From Parachlamydiales bacterium (GTDB lineage: Bacteria > Chlamydiota > Chlamydiia > Chlamydiales > Rhabdochlamydiaceae), in assembly GCA_023265455.1 (NCBI GenBank), contig JAHFTQ010000008.1, positions 1-64,000 of the forward strand: a stretch of DNA of 64,000 nt, written 5' to 3'. Below, in pieces: positions 40,843-49,849 of the stretch. Positions within the stretch are counted from its first letter, which is position 1. Each line of letters begins with the position of its first letter. Both the position numbers and the translations under genes were made by a program. Under the pieces are notes generated by a model. It did not search any database. It saw only the letters and a list, made by a program, of their open reading frames with translations, and was not told the origin of the DNA.

Positions 40843-43424
40843 CATTCTTTTGCTGTAATAACGCCTTTCTCAAGATGGAGCTGGATGGTTTGATCGGGAG
40901 CGATCTTGCCCTCCAATAAAGCCTTAGAGAGCATATTAACAACGGAGGTTGTGATGAGCCGTTTTAAAGGGCGCGCTCCATAGAGAGGATCGTATCCTTT
41001 CTCAGCCAAGTGTGTGACAACTTGGGGTGTCCACTCGAGGGTAATGCGCCGCTCAGTGAGTCTTTCTCGGACCCGTTTGAGTTGCAGTGGCACAATCGCT
41101 TCCATGTCTTTTTCTTGGAGAGGCAGGAAAGGGAGGACATCATCGAGGCGGTTGAGGAACTCTGGCCTGAAATGCTGCTGCAAGATGGGCTCAAGAAGGA
41201 GAAGAATTGCCTCTTTAGTCGCCGTTTTAGCCCGGAGATGTTCAAGGAGTTCTGCAGAGCCCAGATTGGATGTCATGATGAAGAGAGTGTTTTTGCAGTT
41301 GACGGTGCGTCCTTTGCTGTCGGTGAGTCTTCCATCATCAAAAATCTGCAAAAGGATATTGAACACGTCCGGGTGAGCTTTTTCAATTTCATCGAGAAGA
41401 ACGACGCTATAGGGTCGGCGGCGGAGCGCTTCTGTGAGTTGTCCTCCCTCTTCGTAGCCGACATAGCCTGGGGGAGAGCCGATGAGTTTGGAGACGGTGT
41501 GCTTCTCCATGTACTCCGACATATCGAGGCGGATCATGGCATCTTCTTGATCAAAAAGCTGGCGAGCGAGCGCCTTAGCAAGCTCGGTTTTGCCAACGCC
41601 AGTGGGCCCCACGAAGAGGAAGACACCGACGGGTCTACTAGGATCGCTGAGGCCTGCGCGTGATCTACGGATCGCTTCGCTGACAGCTTGAACGGCAAAA
41701 GGTTGTCCGACGACTGACTCAGCAAGAGTTTGCTCGAGATGAAGGAGCTTTTCGGCTTCGCCTTCCAACATTTTATGAACAGGGATGCCAGTCCATTTGG
41801 AGACGATTTGAGCAATGAGCTGCTCGTCGACTTCTTCTTGCAAAAGACGGTCTTGGTGATCACCGAGTTTTTGCTGAACAGCTTCCATCTCTTTTTTGAC
41901 AGCGGGGATTTTGCTATAGCGGATCTCTGCGACTTTATTGTAGTCGCCCGCCCTATCGGCCTCTTCTTCTTGAAATTTCAGTTGTTCGAGTTGATTTTTT
42001 TTCTCTTTGAGAGCGTCGATCAGTTTTTTCTCTTCATTCCAGCGTTGTCGGAGTGAGGAGAGCTCTTCTTTGAGTTGGGCCGTCTCTTGACTCATTTTCT
42101 CGAGTTCAGCTTTGGCAAGAGGAGAATCTTCTCGTTTGAGGGCCTCTTGTTTGACGATTAAACTGGCGAGCTCTCGCTCTTTGCGGTCGATGGGAAGAGG
42201 CAGACTTCCAAGTTGCATTCGGATAAGGCTGGCGGCTTCGTCAATTAAATCGATGGCTTTATCCGGTAGCTGCCGATCGGTAATGTATCTCTCCGAGAGG
42301 AAGACAGCAGAGTGAAGCGCCCCTTCGGTGATGCGCACGCCGTGGAAGATCTCATATCTCTCACGAAGGCCTCGCAAGATGGCTATGGCATCTTCAAGTG
42401 AAGGCTCTTTGATCAAAACAGGCTGGAAACGACGTTCAAGAGCTGCATCTTTTTCGATGTACTTTTGGTATTCAGCAAGAGTGGTCGCTCCAATGCAGTG
42501 AAGGGTTCCTCGTGCAAGAGCTGGTTTCAGCAAATTGGCAGCGTCCATTGCCCCTTCACTTGCGCCAGCGCCGACTAAAGTGTGGACTTCATCGATGAAT
42601 AAGAGGATGTCCCCTTCACTTTTTTCAACTTCGCGCAAGATTCCTTTCAGTCTTTCTTCGAATTCCCCGCGGTATTTTGTTCCCGCAATGAGGCTTCCCA
42701 TGTCGAGAGCAAAAAGTTGTTTGCCCTTCAAAGAATCAGGAACATCTCCTTGAAGAATTCGCTGAGCAAGTCCTTCGGCAATAGCTGTTTTTCCAACACC
42801 GGGCTCGCCAATGAGGAGAGGGTTATTTTTAGTGCGGCGGGAGAGGACCTGAATAGTCCTGCGAATCTCTTCATCGCGGCCGATGACAGGGTCGAGTTTT
42901 CCTTCGCGGGCAAGCGTTGTGAGATTTTTGCAATATTTATCCAGGGTTTGAAGGCTTTGATCGGCAGTGGGTGAGTCCATATGCATGTCTCCTCGGATCT
43001 CTTTGATTTTTTTCTCTAAATCTTTCACGGAAAGACGGGATTTGTTTTTCCAGCTTGCTAAAGGTTCTTTGCTTTGTTTCCAGTAGGCCATCAACAGATG
43101 GTCGGTAGCGATATAGGTGTCATTCCAGCTCTTAGCAATCCCTTGCGCATCTTGAATGAGGGCTTGTAAGGCAGAAGAGAGGGCGGGTTGCTGAGGCTCT
43201 CCTGCGAAAGTGGGCAGTTTTTTGACAGCATTCTGGAGCTCTTTGAGAAGGGCAGCAGGATCAAGGCCGATGCCTGCAAAAAATGTTGAGAAGTAGCCTT
43301 GGGAATCAGCGCAAAGTGCAGCGAGTAGGTGGAGGTCGCTCACCTCCGTTTGGCGCAACGCTGCGGCCTCTTGTAGGGCATTTTGTAGGGCTGTCGCGAC
43401 TGTCTCAGTCAGTTGAGGGTTCAT
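40839..43424 (-). CDS. clpB: Protein disaggregase ClpB
   Basis: ClpB is a hexameric AAA+ chaperone that threads aggregated proteins together with DnaK. The domains are an N-terminal Clp-N repeat domain (1-145), the first AAA domain with Walker A GEPGVGKT (about 207) and Walker [11 protein letters not shown] (about 275), the coiled-coil middle domain (about 405-520, [20 protein letters not shown]), and the second AAA domain with GPTGVGKTE (about 606) and [13 protein letters not shown]. The D2-small C-terminal domain includes GARPLKRLI. The middle domain and the absence of an IGL/F loop for ClpP distinguish it from ClpA/C. Length 861 aa is typical. No HrcA-type CIRCE repeat is seen upstream (43425-43609), though other palindromes are present there. 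Confidence 0.97.
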   Translation of the reverse strand: MNPQLTETVATALQNALQEAAALRQTEVSDLHLLAALCADSQGYFSTFFAGIGLDPAALLKELQNAVKKLPTFAGEPQQPALSSALQALIQDAQGIAKSWNDTYIATDHLLMAYWKQSKEPLASWKNKSRLSVKDLEKKIKEIRGDMHMDSPTADQSLQTLDKYCKNLTTLAREGKLDPVIGRDEEIRRTIQVLSRRTKNNPLLIGEPGVGKTAIAEGLAQRILQGDVPDSLKGKQLFALDMGSLIAGTKYRGEFEERLKGILREVEKSEGDILLFIDEVHTLVGAGASEGAMDAANLLKPALARGTLHCIGATTLAEYQKYIEKDAALERRFQPVLIKEPSLEDAIAILRGLRERYEIFHGVRITEGALHSAVFLSERYITDRQLPDKAIDLIDEAASLIRMQLGSLPLPIDRKERELASLIVKQEALKREDSPLAKAELEKMSQETAQLKEELSSLRQRWNEEKKLIDALKEKKNQLEQLKFQEEEADRAGDYNKVAEIRYSKIPAVKKEMEAVQQKLGDHQDRLLQEEVDEQLIAQIVSKWTGIPVHKMLEGEAEKLLHLEQTLAESVVGQPFAVQAVSEAIRRSRAGLSDPSRPVGVFLFVGPTGVGKTELAKALARQLFDQEDAMIRLDMSEYMEKHTVSKLIGSPPGYVGYEEGGQLTEALRRRPYSVVLLDEIEKAHPDVFNILLQIFDDGRLTDSKGRTVNCKNTLFIMTSNLGSAELLEHLRAKTATKEAILLLLEPILQQHFRPEFLNRLDDVLPFLPLQEKDMEAIVPLQLKRVRERLTERRITLEWTPQVVTHLAEKGYDPLYGARPLKRLITTSVVNMLSKALLEGKIAPDQTIQLHLEKGVITAKEC

Positions 43425-43532
43425 GAGAGCCTCCTTTACAATTCAATTTAGCAAACAGGGCTATCAAGTGCAAGAAATATGTTTCAACTTAATAAAAATT
43501 AGTCGGTTAAGGCTTTCAGAAAGGGTTCGTTG

Positions 43533-43599
43533 ATATGTCGATGAAATCGACATATGCCCATAACGTGTCGAAAAATCGGTGAAATTTCGACACGTTTTT
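43533..43599. terminator. Two adjacent perfect hairpins between the 2OG oxygenase gene and clpB
   Basis: ATATGTCGAT/ATCGACATAT (43533-43555) and AACGTGTCGAAA/TTTCGACACGTT (43562-43596, followed by TTT) are neighbouring perfect palindromes that share the motif TGTCGA. They lie just after the end of the minus-strand putP operon and 110 bases before clpB. They could end that operon or serve as an operator for clpB; the shared TGTCGA core slightly favours a protein-binding role. Confidence 0.5.
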
Positions 43600-43609
43600 G
43601 GCAAGAATG

Positions 43610-44734
43610 TTATTTAACAGGGTTCTGAAGGTGATTCAGGACTTCTTCACTAGCAAGGCCATTATTGATCAGCATCTCGACAACTTGAGGGCTGGCTCTT
43701 CCAAATTGCATTTGCCGCTCTGTGTGGCCTGTTTTGGAGTAGGGTTCTAAGAGGGCCGGAGCGAGATTGAGCTCAAGGAGTCTTTCCCATAGAAATTCAT
43801 GCTGCTTGCCAGGGGCATACCGCTGGATGCCTCCGGTTAGCTCAAGACAAGCTGGAAGGGGATCTAAGGAGCTCATAGCTGTAGGATGAATAAAAAATAC
43901 CATGGAAAAACGGTCTTGGTGAGGCGTTTGAGCGAGTACGCGGTGGCGGGCGCTTTTAAAAAGACCATTGGTCAAATTTTCTAACATGTCTCCGACATTG
44001 ATGACAAAAGCATCGTCAGGAACAATGACATTCAACCACTCATCTCCGACGAGCACCTGAAGTCCTTGCGCCGTTGCAAATGGCAAGATGGTGAGGAGGT
44101 CGATATCCGTATGCGCTGCAGCCCAGAAAAGGCGTGTAAGGAGCTCTGAGAAGGCAGCATAATAAAGCGCCCTGAGAAGACAATCTCCCTCTTTTGTCAT
44201 TTGGTGAAAAAAATCGGTAGGAATTTTTTCTTGTGACTTGCGATTAATGGATAAAATGATCGCCTCTTGCAGCGGAATGGCATATTTTTCTAGCTCACTA
44301 TAAAGCGTGGTCATCGCCTCTTTAAACCCTTCTTGGGAGGGCCAGATATTGCTGGCGACATGAACGGACTCTCGGCCGATATGGTAAAACTCTTTGAAGT
44401 CTTTGGCTGTGTTGCCTTTCGCGGTTTCCCCAGGAACAAAACCGCGTTGACCGTGAAGCTCTTGGACAAAGCATTCAGCTTTCACGGAAGGATCGCTTTT
44501 GAAAAACTTTTCAGACTGAGCATAGGCGGTTTTGATAACCTGGCTGTTGATCCCTGTATTTCGGACGGCAAAAAATCCGATTTGCGACATCGCTTGATAA
44601 ATCGTCTCGAGAAATTGTTCTTGTTTTTCAGGATTGTCATAGTCTTGCATATCAACGACAGGGATACGAATATCGAGATCAGCAGTTAAAAATCGTGATA
44701 GGGTAATCAGTGCTAAGAGGGTTTTTTTAAACAT
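43610..44734 (-). CDS. Exported 2-oxoglutarate/Fe(II) oxygenase, isopenicillin-N-synthase-like
   Basis: The protein has the IPNS/plant-type 2OG oxygenase plan. The DIOX_N region (IPVVDMQDYDN, QIGFFAVRNTGI, about 24-63) is followed by the jelly-roll core with iron ligands His208, Asp210 (AHTDIDLLTIL) and His264 (SARHRVL), and the 2-oxoglutarate-binding RFS at 275-277. Residues 1-18 look like a signal peptide (MFKKTLLALITLSRFLTA), unusual for this cytosolic family. The C-terminal 60 residues have an ankyrin-like feel (ASPQVVEMLINNGLASEEVL). It is the last gene of the ttcA-like/putP/surE operon, overlapping surE by 8 bases. The substrate is unknown; hydroxylation or desaturation of a small molecule or peptide is the family chemistry. 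Confidence 0.82.
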   Translation of the reverse strand: MFKKTLLALITLSRFLTADLDIRIPVVDMQDYDNPEKQEQFLETIYQAMSQIGFFAVRNTGINSQVIKTAYAQSEKFFKSDPSVKAECFVQELHGQRGFVPGETAKGNTAKDFKEFYHIGRESVHVASNIWPSQEGFKEAMTTLYSELEKYAIPLQEAIILSINRKSQEKIPTDFFHQMTKEGDCLLRALYYAAFSELLTRLFWAAAHTDIDLLTILPFATAQGLQVLVGDEWLNVIVPDDAFVINVGDMLENLTNGLFKSARHRVLAQTPHQDRFSMVFFIHPTAMSSLDPLPACLELTGGIQRYAPGKQHEFLWERLLELNLAPALLEPYSKTGHTERQMQFGRASPQVVEMLINNGLASEEVLNHLQNPVK

Positions 44735-45527
44735 TGTGCATTCCTTCAGGGTTCATCTTCATTTCGAAAACCTCTTGGTGAGAGGCAATCCAATCATGGT
44801 GTGTCAGTTCATCGACCCGAATCGGAACAACGGTGATATAGCCTTGCTGAAGTAGAGCAACATCGCTGTTTTCGTTCTCATCATGATGTTGCCAATCACC
44901 ACCCAGCCAAAAATAAGGCGTCCCTTCTGTAGGATGTGTCCGCTCATCGGGGTGGTTGCCCCAAAATCCAAATCCTTGTCTGGCGAATTTGAATCCTCGA
45001 TGAGGTTTTGAAGCGTCAGGGAAATTGACATTGAGAACTGTTCCAAAAGGGAGTGGATGCTCCAGCGTGTGCTGGACGAGAGAAAGAACATATTTTTCAG
45101 CAGCTTGATAGTCGGGGTTATGGAAATCTTCACAGGAAAAAGCAATCCCTGGAATTTGCTTCAAGGCTCCTTCAATCACGCCTCCAACAGTGCCGCTATA
45201 AAAAAGAGTTCTTCCTAAGTTAGAGCCCCGATTGATGCCAGAGAGGACTAGGTCAGGCTTCTCAGTGAGAAGAGCCCCCAAGCCTAACTTAACGCAATCG
45301 GCCGGTTTGCCACTGGTTTTCCAAGCGGGGGTTTGCCTGTCCCAACTGACGGGTTCGAGTCGCAAAGGAGATTTGAGAGTGATGCCAGCGCCCGAGCCCG
45401 ACATGTCATCCATGGGAGCTACGATTGTCAGATCGGCATAATCGACCAGGGCTTGCCATAAAGACCTCAGTCCCGGTGCATGGATTCCATCGTCATTAGT
45501 CAGTAAAATCTTGGGTCTTTTTGTCAT
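44727..45527 (-). CDS. surE: 5'/3'-nucleotidase SurE
   Basis: SurE is a metal-dependent nucleoside monophosphatase acting in nucleotide balance and survival. The family start is ILLTNDDGIHAPGLRSL (about 6-22, with the metal-binding Asp-Asp), followed by APMDDMSGSGAGIT (about 38-51), GKPADCVKLGL (about 73-83) and SGINRGSNLGRTLFYSGTVG (about 95-114). At 266 aa it has the normal length. It overlaps putP by 4 bases upstream and the oxygenase by 8 bases downstream, so translation of the three is coupled. Confidence 0.95.
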   Translation of the reverse strand: MTKRPKILLTNDDGIHAPGLRSLWQALVDYADLTIVAPMDDMSGSGAGITLKSPLRLEPVSWDRQTPAWKTSGKPADCVKLGLGALLTEKPDLVLSGINRGSNLGRTLFYSGTVGGVIEGALKQIPGIAFSCEDFHNPDYQAAEKYVLSLVQHTLEHPLPFGTVLNVNFPDASKPHRGFKFARQGFGFWGNHPDERTHPTEGTPYFWLGGDWQHHDENENSDVALLQQGYITVVPIRVDELTHHDWIASHQEVFEMKMNPEGMHNV

Positions 45528-46933
45528 TTTTTATCTCGTGTGAGGTGTGAAACAATAAAATTCAGGATTAAGCTGACGAAAAACCCTGGCAGGAGAGGGG
45601 CAATCGTCGTATTGAAATAAGGCCACAGACCTGCTGTCAACCCTCCGCTTAAGATCCCGACCCAAGCGCCTTGTCTTGTGACTCTATTTGAATACAAAGA
45701 CATGATCACTAAAGGTCCGAAGGAGGCACCAATTCCTGACCAGGCGTAGTTAACGAGGCCGTAAATGGTACTGGTTTTTTGATAAGCGATGGCAAACGCT
45801 ATAGTTCCCGAAAAAATGACCCCCAGTCTTGAGACTAGAAGTAGCTCTCTTGAAGAGGCTTTAGGTCGGAACATCCGCTTGTAAAAGTCTTCGGCAAGAC
45901 TTGAGCTGAGCACGAGCACTTGCGAGCTCATGGCGTTGATCGTGGCTGCGAGGACTGCGCAAAGAACAAATCCTACGATGAAGGGATGGAATGAGGTTTG
46001 TACCATTTTAATGAACACCGTCTCAGGGTCTGCAAGAGTGCCGTTGAAGAAAGGGACACCAAGGGCGCCGACTAAGGTTGCGGCGAGAAGTGACAGCGTC
46101 ATCCAGCTCATTCCAATCCATTTTGATTTTGAGATCTCTGAGACATTTTTGATCCCCATGAATTTCGTCACGATATGAGGTTGTCCGAAATATCCTAATC
46201 CCCATCCTAGCGCTAGTGAGATAATGGTTACAAAAGTCTCGCCTGAGAAATCAGGGAGCAGTGAGCGGGTGAGATGATGCATGTCAAAACTTTGCGAGAT
46301 CCCGTGAAAGCCTCCGACTCCACCTAATAAATAAAGAGGAATAAAAATGATGACGCCCAGCAAAAAAAATCCTTGGAACAAATCGATCCATGCCAGCGTC
46401 ACATATCCGCCTGTGAAAACGTAGGGGATAATGATCAAGATCCCAATCAAAATGGCAACACTGTAATTGATATTGAAAAGGCCCGTTAGAAGATCTCCCA
46501 TTCCTGTTAAGCCTGCCGAGATATAAATCGTGTAAAACACGATTAATATGAGCGCTGAAAACAGCCGAATAAGGCCTGTCGTATCTCCTAAACGGCTCTC
46601 AAAAAAAGAAGAAAAAGTGAGGCTATTATACTGCTCAGTTGCAATCCGGATCTTGGGAGCAATCCACTTCCAGTTGAGATACATGCAGACGATGAGACCA
46701 ATTGCAGTCCAGGCTCCGATCATTCCTTTACTAAAAATCGCTGCAGGATATCCCAAAAAAAGCCAACTGCTCATGTCACTGGCATGGGCAGCCAATGCAG
46801 TAAGCCAATAGTTCAGAGATCGACTTCCAATGATAAAATCATCAGCTGAAAGACTCTTCCGATAGGAGAAATATCCAATTGTCAGCAAGATCATAAAGTA
46901 AATGACAATGGCTGACAGCTCATACGTATACAT
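45524..46933 (-). CDS. putP: Sodium/proline symporter (SSS family)
   Basis: This inner-membrane transporter has about 13 hydrophobic segments. Family motifs are the N-terminal SADDFIIGSRSLNYWLTALA, AHASDMSSWLFLGYPAAIF in the second and third segments (Na+/substrate site of PutP), GWGLGYFGQPHIVTKFMG, and AATINAMSSQVLVLSSSLAED in helix 9. I start it at ATG 46933 (MYTYELSAIVIYF) behind GGAGAG, which gives 469 aa; ATG 46963 lacks a site. Proline import would fit an amino-acid-dependent intracellular bacterium. The gene follows the ttcA-like gene by 36 bases and overlaps surE. Confidence 0.92.
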   Translation of the reverse strand: MYTYELSAIVIYFMILLTIGYFSYRKSLSADDFIIGSRSLNYWLTALAAHASDMSSWLFLGYPAAIFSKGMIGAWTAIGLIVCMYLNWKWIAPKIRIATEQYNSLTFSSFFESRLGDTTGLIRLFSALILIVFYTIYISAGLTGMGDLLTGLFNINYSVAILIGILIIIPYVFTGGYVTLAWIDLFQGFFLLGVIIFIPLYLLGGVGGFHGISQSFDMHHLTRSLLPDFSGETFVTIISLALGWGLGYFGQPHIVTKFMGIKNVSEISKSKWIGMSWMTLSLLAATLVGALGVPFFNGTLADPETVFIKMVQTSFHPFIVGFVLCAVLAATINAMSSQVLVLSSSLAEDFYKRMFRPKASSRELLLVSRLGVIFSGTIAFAIAYQKTSTIYGLVNYAWSGIGASFGPLVIMSLYSNRVTRQGAWVGILSGGLTAGLWPYFNTTIAPLLPGFFVSLILNFIVSHLTRDKK

Positions 46934-46969
46934 TTTTTCTCTCCAAAGACACGAGTGTAGCAAAAGAAG

Positions 46970-47710
46970 TTATTTTTTAAGAGCTTTTGTAGAGCCGTGT
47001 GCCAGACTTGCCTGAGCCAGGTTCGTCCGGGTATTGGGAAACACCTCTTCCAATTGCCCGAGAAGGTCTTTCACCTTTCGTCTTTGGGATTTTTGCCCTA
47101 CAGGGCATTGACAAGAGATTCTATTAAACCCATACATCTTCGCAAACTCTTGGATCTCCTTTTCAGAAAAATAAATGAGAGGCCGAATGATCGTCACCCC
47201 AAAATCGTGCATAGGAACTTTCGGGAGATTGCCTGCAAATTCTGCTTTATGAAGCAGATTCATGAGCAAAGTCTCCACGCTATCATCGCGATGGTGGCCA
47301 AACGCCACTTTGTCAAACCCCATCTCTTTTGCAACATCGAAAATCAATCTTCTCCGTTCTCGAGAGCAGCTGTAACATTCCAAGTTCTCCAGCGTCCTTG
47401 TCGATTCCCTGACAATAAAGGGGACTTCCAGTGCCTCGCAAATCGGACCTAAAAAGTTTTTACCAAGCGACGCTCCGCAAGAAAATTCCCCTGCTACATG
47501 GACAGCTCGGATATCCAAGGGGGGAAATCCTCGTCCTGAGAGGGCTTTGAGCAGATAAAGCAGTGTCAAACTATCTTTACCCCCGCTTAAGGCTACCAAG
47601 ATTTTATCCTGCCCCTCTAACAAATCGAATTCAAAAAAAGCCTTACGGCACAGACTTTCTAGTCTGCTGCCTAAAAGAGTCCATGGGGGTTTTGCAATGG
47701 GAAGTTCCAT
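46970..47710 (-). CDS. TtcA-like tRNA thiolation ATP pyrophosphatase
   Basis: This PP-loop enzyme has SGGKDSLTLLYLL (about 42-54) and, as in TtcA (tRNA 2-thiocytidine-32 synthesis), a CxxC pair (CYSCSRERRR) that with a third cysteine would hold an iron-sulfur cluster. The FGHHRDDSVETLLMNLLHKA stretch and IRPLIYFSEKEIQEFAKMYG are also typical. A second cysteine pair (ISCQCPVG) lies towards the C-terminus, as in related TtuA/TtcA proteins. ATG 47710 (MELPIAKPPWTLLG) gives 246 aa; the longer frame would begin inside the palindromic element at 47714-47880 and is rejected. TtcA itself or a relative such as the YdaO group are both possible. Confidence 0.85.
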   Translation of the reverse strand: MELPIAKPPWTLLGSRLESLCRKAFFEFDLLEGQDKILVALSGGKDSLTLLYLLKALSGRGFPPLDIRAVHVAGEFSCGASLGKNFLGPICEALEVPFIVRESTRTLENLECYSCSRERRRLIFDVAKEMGFDKVAFGHHRDDSVETLLMNLLHKAEFAGNLPKVPMHDFGVTIIRPLIYFSEKEIQEFAKMYGFNRISCQCPVGQKSQRRKVKDLLGQLEEVFPNTRTNLAQASLAHGSTKALKK

Positions 47711-47713
47711 ATT

Positions 47714-47880
47714 TAACCTCAGTTCTCGGTTTAATTCACTCAGAATCAATGATCTTTTCGCGATTTTCCTGATCTTTGTCCTCGGAAATAGCACTTTCGA
47801 CTATTCCCTTCGGACAAAGATCAGGAAAATCATCGAAAACCTCTATTGATTCTGAGGAAAGAAACCCAGAACTGAGGTTA
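47714..47880. mobile_element. Palindromic element D, upstream of the ttcA-like gene
   Basis: TAACCTCAGTTCT (47714-47726) and AGAACTGAGGTTA (47868-47880) bound a 167-bp palindrome. Inner arms TCAGAATCAA/TTGATTCTGA and TTTTCCTGATCTTTGTC/GACAAAGATCAGGAAAA follow. It separates the ttcA-like start (47710) by three bases, so it must have replaced or displaced that gene's original promoter or leader. Confidence 0.88.
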
Positions 47881-47937
47881 TTTGCAAAAAATTGTACCCG
47901 ATATTCTCTTTTAAGCTATACTGATCTCCCAAATCTT

Positions 47938-48171
47938 ATGGAAAAAGTTGGCCGTAACGATCCCTGCCCCTGTGGGTCAGGGAAGAAATTTAAAAAATGT
48001 TGTGAATCTAAAGCGACCTCAAATCGCTCTTTAGGTCACGCCCAGGTTTTGACAGGGTCTAACCGCATGTCCTCCCTCTTCAATCGGCATATTACTCCTG
48101 TCCAACCCCCTCCTGCTCAGCCTAACGAAGAGACTCCTCCCTCCCCAAAAAATCTAGAGGTTGAGGAATAA
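47938..48171 (+). CDS. Small SEC-C motif protein, 77 aa
   Basis: The ATG at 47938 opens [20 protein letters not shown], a complete SEC-C zinc-binding motif (C..C......C C pattern CPC...KKCC) like that at the C-terminus of SecA. It is followed by a Pro-rich, acidic tail ([18 protein letters not shown]). SEC-C motifs bind zinc and contact SecB or ribosomes. The upstream longer frame runs into the palindromic element and is not used. No ribosome binding site is obvious. A tRNA-Thr gene follows within 36 bases. Confidence 0.7.
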   Translation: MEKVGRNDPCPCGSGKKFKKCCESKATSNRSLGHAQVLTGSNRMSSLFNRHITPVQPPPAQPNEETPPSPKNLEVEE

Positions 48172-48190
48172 CGATTCTTTTTGGTATAAG
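48161..48190 (+). promoter_or_regulatory. Probable promoter of the tRNA-Thr/tRNA-Tyr pair
   Basis: TTGAGG (48161-48166) and TATAAG (48185-48190) are separated by 18 bases and lie 16 bases before the first tRNA nucleotide. They overlap the end of the SEC-C gene. Confidence 0.45.
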
Positions 48191-48206
48191 GGCTGAATCT
48201 TTTATT

Positions 48207-48278
48207 GCTGGTGTAGCTCAATGGTAGAGCATCCGCCTTGTAAGCGGACGGTTGAGGGTTCAAGTCCTTTCGCCAGCA
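48207..48278 (+). tRNA. tRNA-Thr (anticodon TGT)
   Basis: A full cloverleaf is seen. Acceptor GCTGGTG pairs with CGCCAGC (one G-T pair) plus discriminator A. The D arm is GCTC..GAGC, the anticodon stem TCCGC/GCGGA carries loop CTTGTAA (anticodon TGT), and the T arm has loop TTCAAGT. CCA is not encoded. Confidence 0.95.
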
Positions 48279-48291
48279 TTTTCCTACTCCT

Positions 48292-48373
48292 GGGGGTGTC
48301 GCATAGCGGCAATTGCAAGGGACTGTAAATCCCTCGTCTCACGACTACGTTGGTTCGAGTCCAACCGCCCCCA
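48292..48373 (+). tRNA. tRNA-Tyr (anticodon GTA)
   Basis: This is a class II tRNA of 82 nt with a long variable arm (CGTCTCACGACTACG). Acceptor GGGGGTG pairs with CGCCCCC. The anticodon stem GGGA/TCCC carries loop CTGTAAA (anticodon GTA). The T arm is TTGG-TTCGAGT-CCAA. Its 3' end recurs as fragments at four downstream places, so it has acted as an integration site. Confidence 0.95.
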
Positions 48374-48380
48374 AATTAAA

Positions 48381-48404
48381 AACCTCGCGGTAGCGAGGTT
48401 TTTT
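48381..48404 (+). terminator. Rho-independent terminator after tRNA-Tyr
   Basis: AACCTCGC (48381-48388) pairs with GCGAGGTT (48393-48400), loop GGTA, followed by TTTT. It ends the tRNA-Thr/Tyr transcript. Confidence 0.85.
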
Positions 48405-48409
48405 CATTT

Positions 48410-48615
48410 GGGGGCGGAGTGAGCCAACGGCTTGGCTCACGATTGGACGAGAAGTGAAGCTCGCTTGCGAGCGAACCGGCGGGAGGGCCCGGAGTCCAAC
48501 CGCCCCCAAAACAAAGCTCCACGCAGTGGAGCTTTTTTTGGGGGGGCGGAGTGAGCCAACGGCTTGGCTCACGGTTGGACGAGAAGTGAAGCTCGCTTGC
48601 GAGCGAACCGGCGGG
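48410..48615. repeat. Two 74-bp structured repeats around a tRNA-Tyr remnant
   Basis: Copies at 48410-48483 and 48542-48615 are almost identical. Each holds the hairpin GAGCCAACGGCTTGGCTC and, 21 bases on, GCTCGCTTGCGAGC. Between them lie a tRNA-Tyr 3' remnant (GAGTCCAACCGCCCCCAAA, 48492-48510) and a second terminator (AAAGCTCCAC/GTGGAGCTTT plus TTTT, 48513-48539). A third, related copy lies at 58292-58360. The stretch 48172-48754 holds no protein gene; it contains only the tRNAs, these repeats and about 100 unremarkable bases. Confidence 0.8.
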
Positions 48616-48754
48616 TGGCTTGGAGGAGAGCCGCCTACATTCCCCTGACGATTCTTAACATCATCATCGTTAGAAAGGGCTCATGCACGTGTGCTGAGAG
48701 ATTTGTCAAAATGTGGATAAATTGTCTATAAAAGATTTTTTTGGAAAGACGGTG

Positions 48755-49495
48755 ATGAAATTGTACCGGGTCAACCTTCGCTTTTTAGGATTTATTATTT
48801 TTGCCTCTAGGGTTGCTTTTGCCATGGCAACAACTGAGCAACCTACTTTTACGCCACCCATTAAAGCAATTCTGTTTGATCACGATGATACTCTCGTGTC
48901 TACAATACAGGCTAAATGGGCCCAGCACAAATTTATAGCTAAAATTTTTTACGGCAAAGATCTCCAGGATGATGAAATTCGCCTTCACTGGGGCAAGCCT
49001 TTTAGTGTTATGATCAAGCTCCTCTACAACACAGATGATGTTGAGAGTGCGATGTCTCATAATCTGTGCGCGAGAAAGGATTTCCCCAAAGTTCTTTTTG
49101 AAGATACAATCAAGACACTTGTCTTTCTTCGAAACACGAAGATGAAAATTGGGTTGGTTACCGCAACAACTTTGTCAAGCTTGGAAAATGACTTTACAAC
49201 GCTTAACATTTCAAGACAGTTATTTGACTATGTTCAAACGGAAGAAGATACTGTTTACCACAAACCGGACAGTCGGGTTTTTGCACCAGCTCTCAAATGG
49301 TTAGCACAAGAACAGATCCATCCAAATGAAGTCCTTTATGTAGGCGATTCGTTGAACGATATGAAAGCAGCTCTTGGAGCAGGCCTTCAATTTCTCGGTA
49401 TTCCTACGGGTCTTACTTCTCTAGAGGAATTTAGACAAAACCAAGCGAATGGGATTCAAAGGTTAAGAGAGATAACCGAATTACTCACACCGTAA
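48755..49495 (+). CDS. HAD-superfamily phosphatase with N-terminal signal segment
   Basis: The protein is a haloacid-dehalogenase-type hydrolase. Motif I is LFDHDDTLVS (nucleophile Asp), motif II is LVTATT, motif III is the Lys of HKPDSRVF, and motif IV is VGDSLNDMKAA. The cap lies between I and II, so it is a subclass I enzyme similar to phosphoglycolate phosphatase. ATG 48755 with GGAAAG in front gives MKLYRVNLRFLGFIIFASRV, a signal-peptide-like N-terminus (cleavage near AFA), suggesting an exported phosphatase, which is uncommon for this family. GTG 48713 would add 14 residues without a site. The gene is the first of the island downstream of tRNA-Tyr. Confidence 0.82.
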   Translation: MKLYRVNLRFLGFIIFASRVAFAMATTEQPTFTPPIKAILFDHDDTLVSTIQAKWAQHKFIAKIFYGKDLQDDEIRLHWGKPFSVMIKLLYNTDDVESAMSHNLCARKDFPKVLFEDTIKTLVFLRNTKMKIGLVTATTLSSLENDFTTLNISRQLFDYVQTEEDTVYHKPDSRVFAPALKWLAQEQIHPNEVLYVGDSLNDMKAALGAGLQFLGIPTGLTSLEEFRQNQANGIQRLREITELLTP

Positions 49496-49537
49496 ACAGC
49501 TCACATCTTTACCCTCAAGCAGTCTCGACTAGCCTTA

Positions 49538-49698
49538 TACCACTTCCAGAAAATAAAGTCATATTTTAGCTGCGTGAAAGCTGCCGGAATTCCACGATCG
49601 TAAGTGGGTTTGTATTAATTCAATACAAACCCACTTACGATCGTGAAATTGCGGCGCTTTGACGCGCTAAAATGTGGCTTTATTTTCTGGAAGTGGTA
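49538..49698. mobile_element. Palindromic element A, copy 4
   Basis: This 161-bp palindrome from TACCACTTCCAG to CTGGAAGTGGTA differs from copy 3 (36380) at only a few positions. Paired changes on both arms (for example GTGGGTTTGTATTAA with TCAATACAAACCCAC) keep the stem intact. It sits in the 49496-49849 gap; the remaining bases of that gap show nothing clear. Confidence 0.92.
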
Positions 49699-49849
49699 TT
49701 AGTAGCGCCCCCAATAATTCTTTGCCTGAAGGAAATTTTTGCAAGTTGAGATCTTGGGGTTCGGATTTTTACAAGTCGCAATCTAAAAAAACTAAAATCT
49801 TAAGCCGATAATATTCTCAGCAAAATCTTACAGTTGTGAGGTAAGGAAG

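Noticed and set aside
41010..41663. 217-aa plus-strand frame inside clpB
   Set aside because: Long antisense shadow of a strongly conserved gene; no family resemblance.
47711..47794. Longer start of the ttcA-like gene
   Set aside because: The extra residues are encoded by the palindromic element D; the ATG at 47710 gives the natural N-terminus.
48407..48620. CRISPR array from the repeats after tRNA-Tyr
   Set aside because: Only two copies with a tRNA fragment and a terminator between them; no regular spacers and no cas genes.
48345..48648. Open frames on both strands across the tRNA-Tyr 3' repeats
   Set aside because: They run through tRNA, terminator and hairpin repeats and owe their openness to the repeated sequence; no ribosome binding site or protein-like composition.
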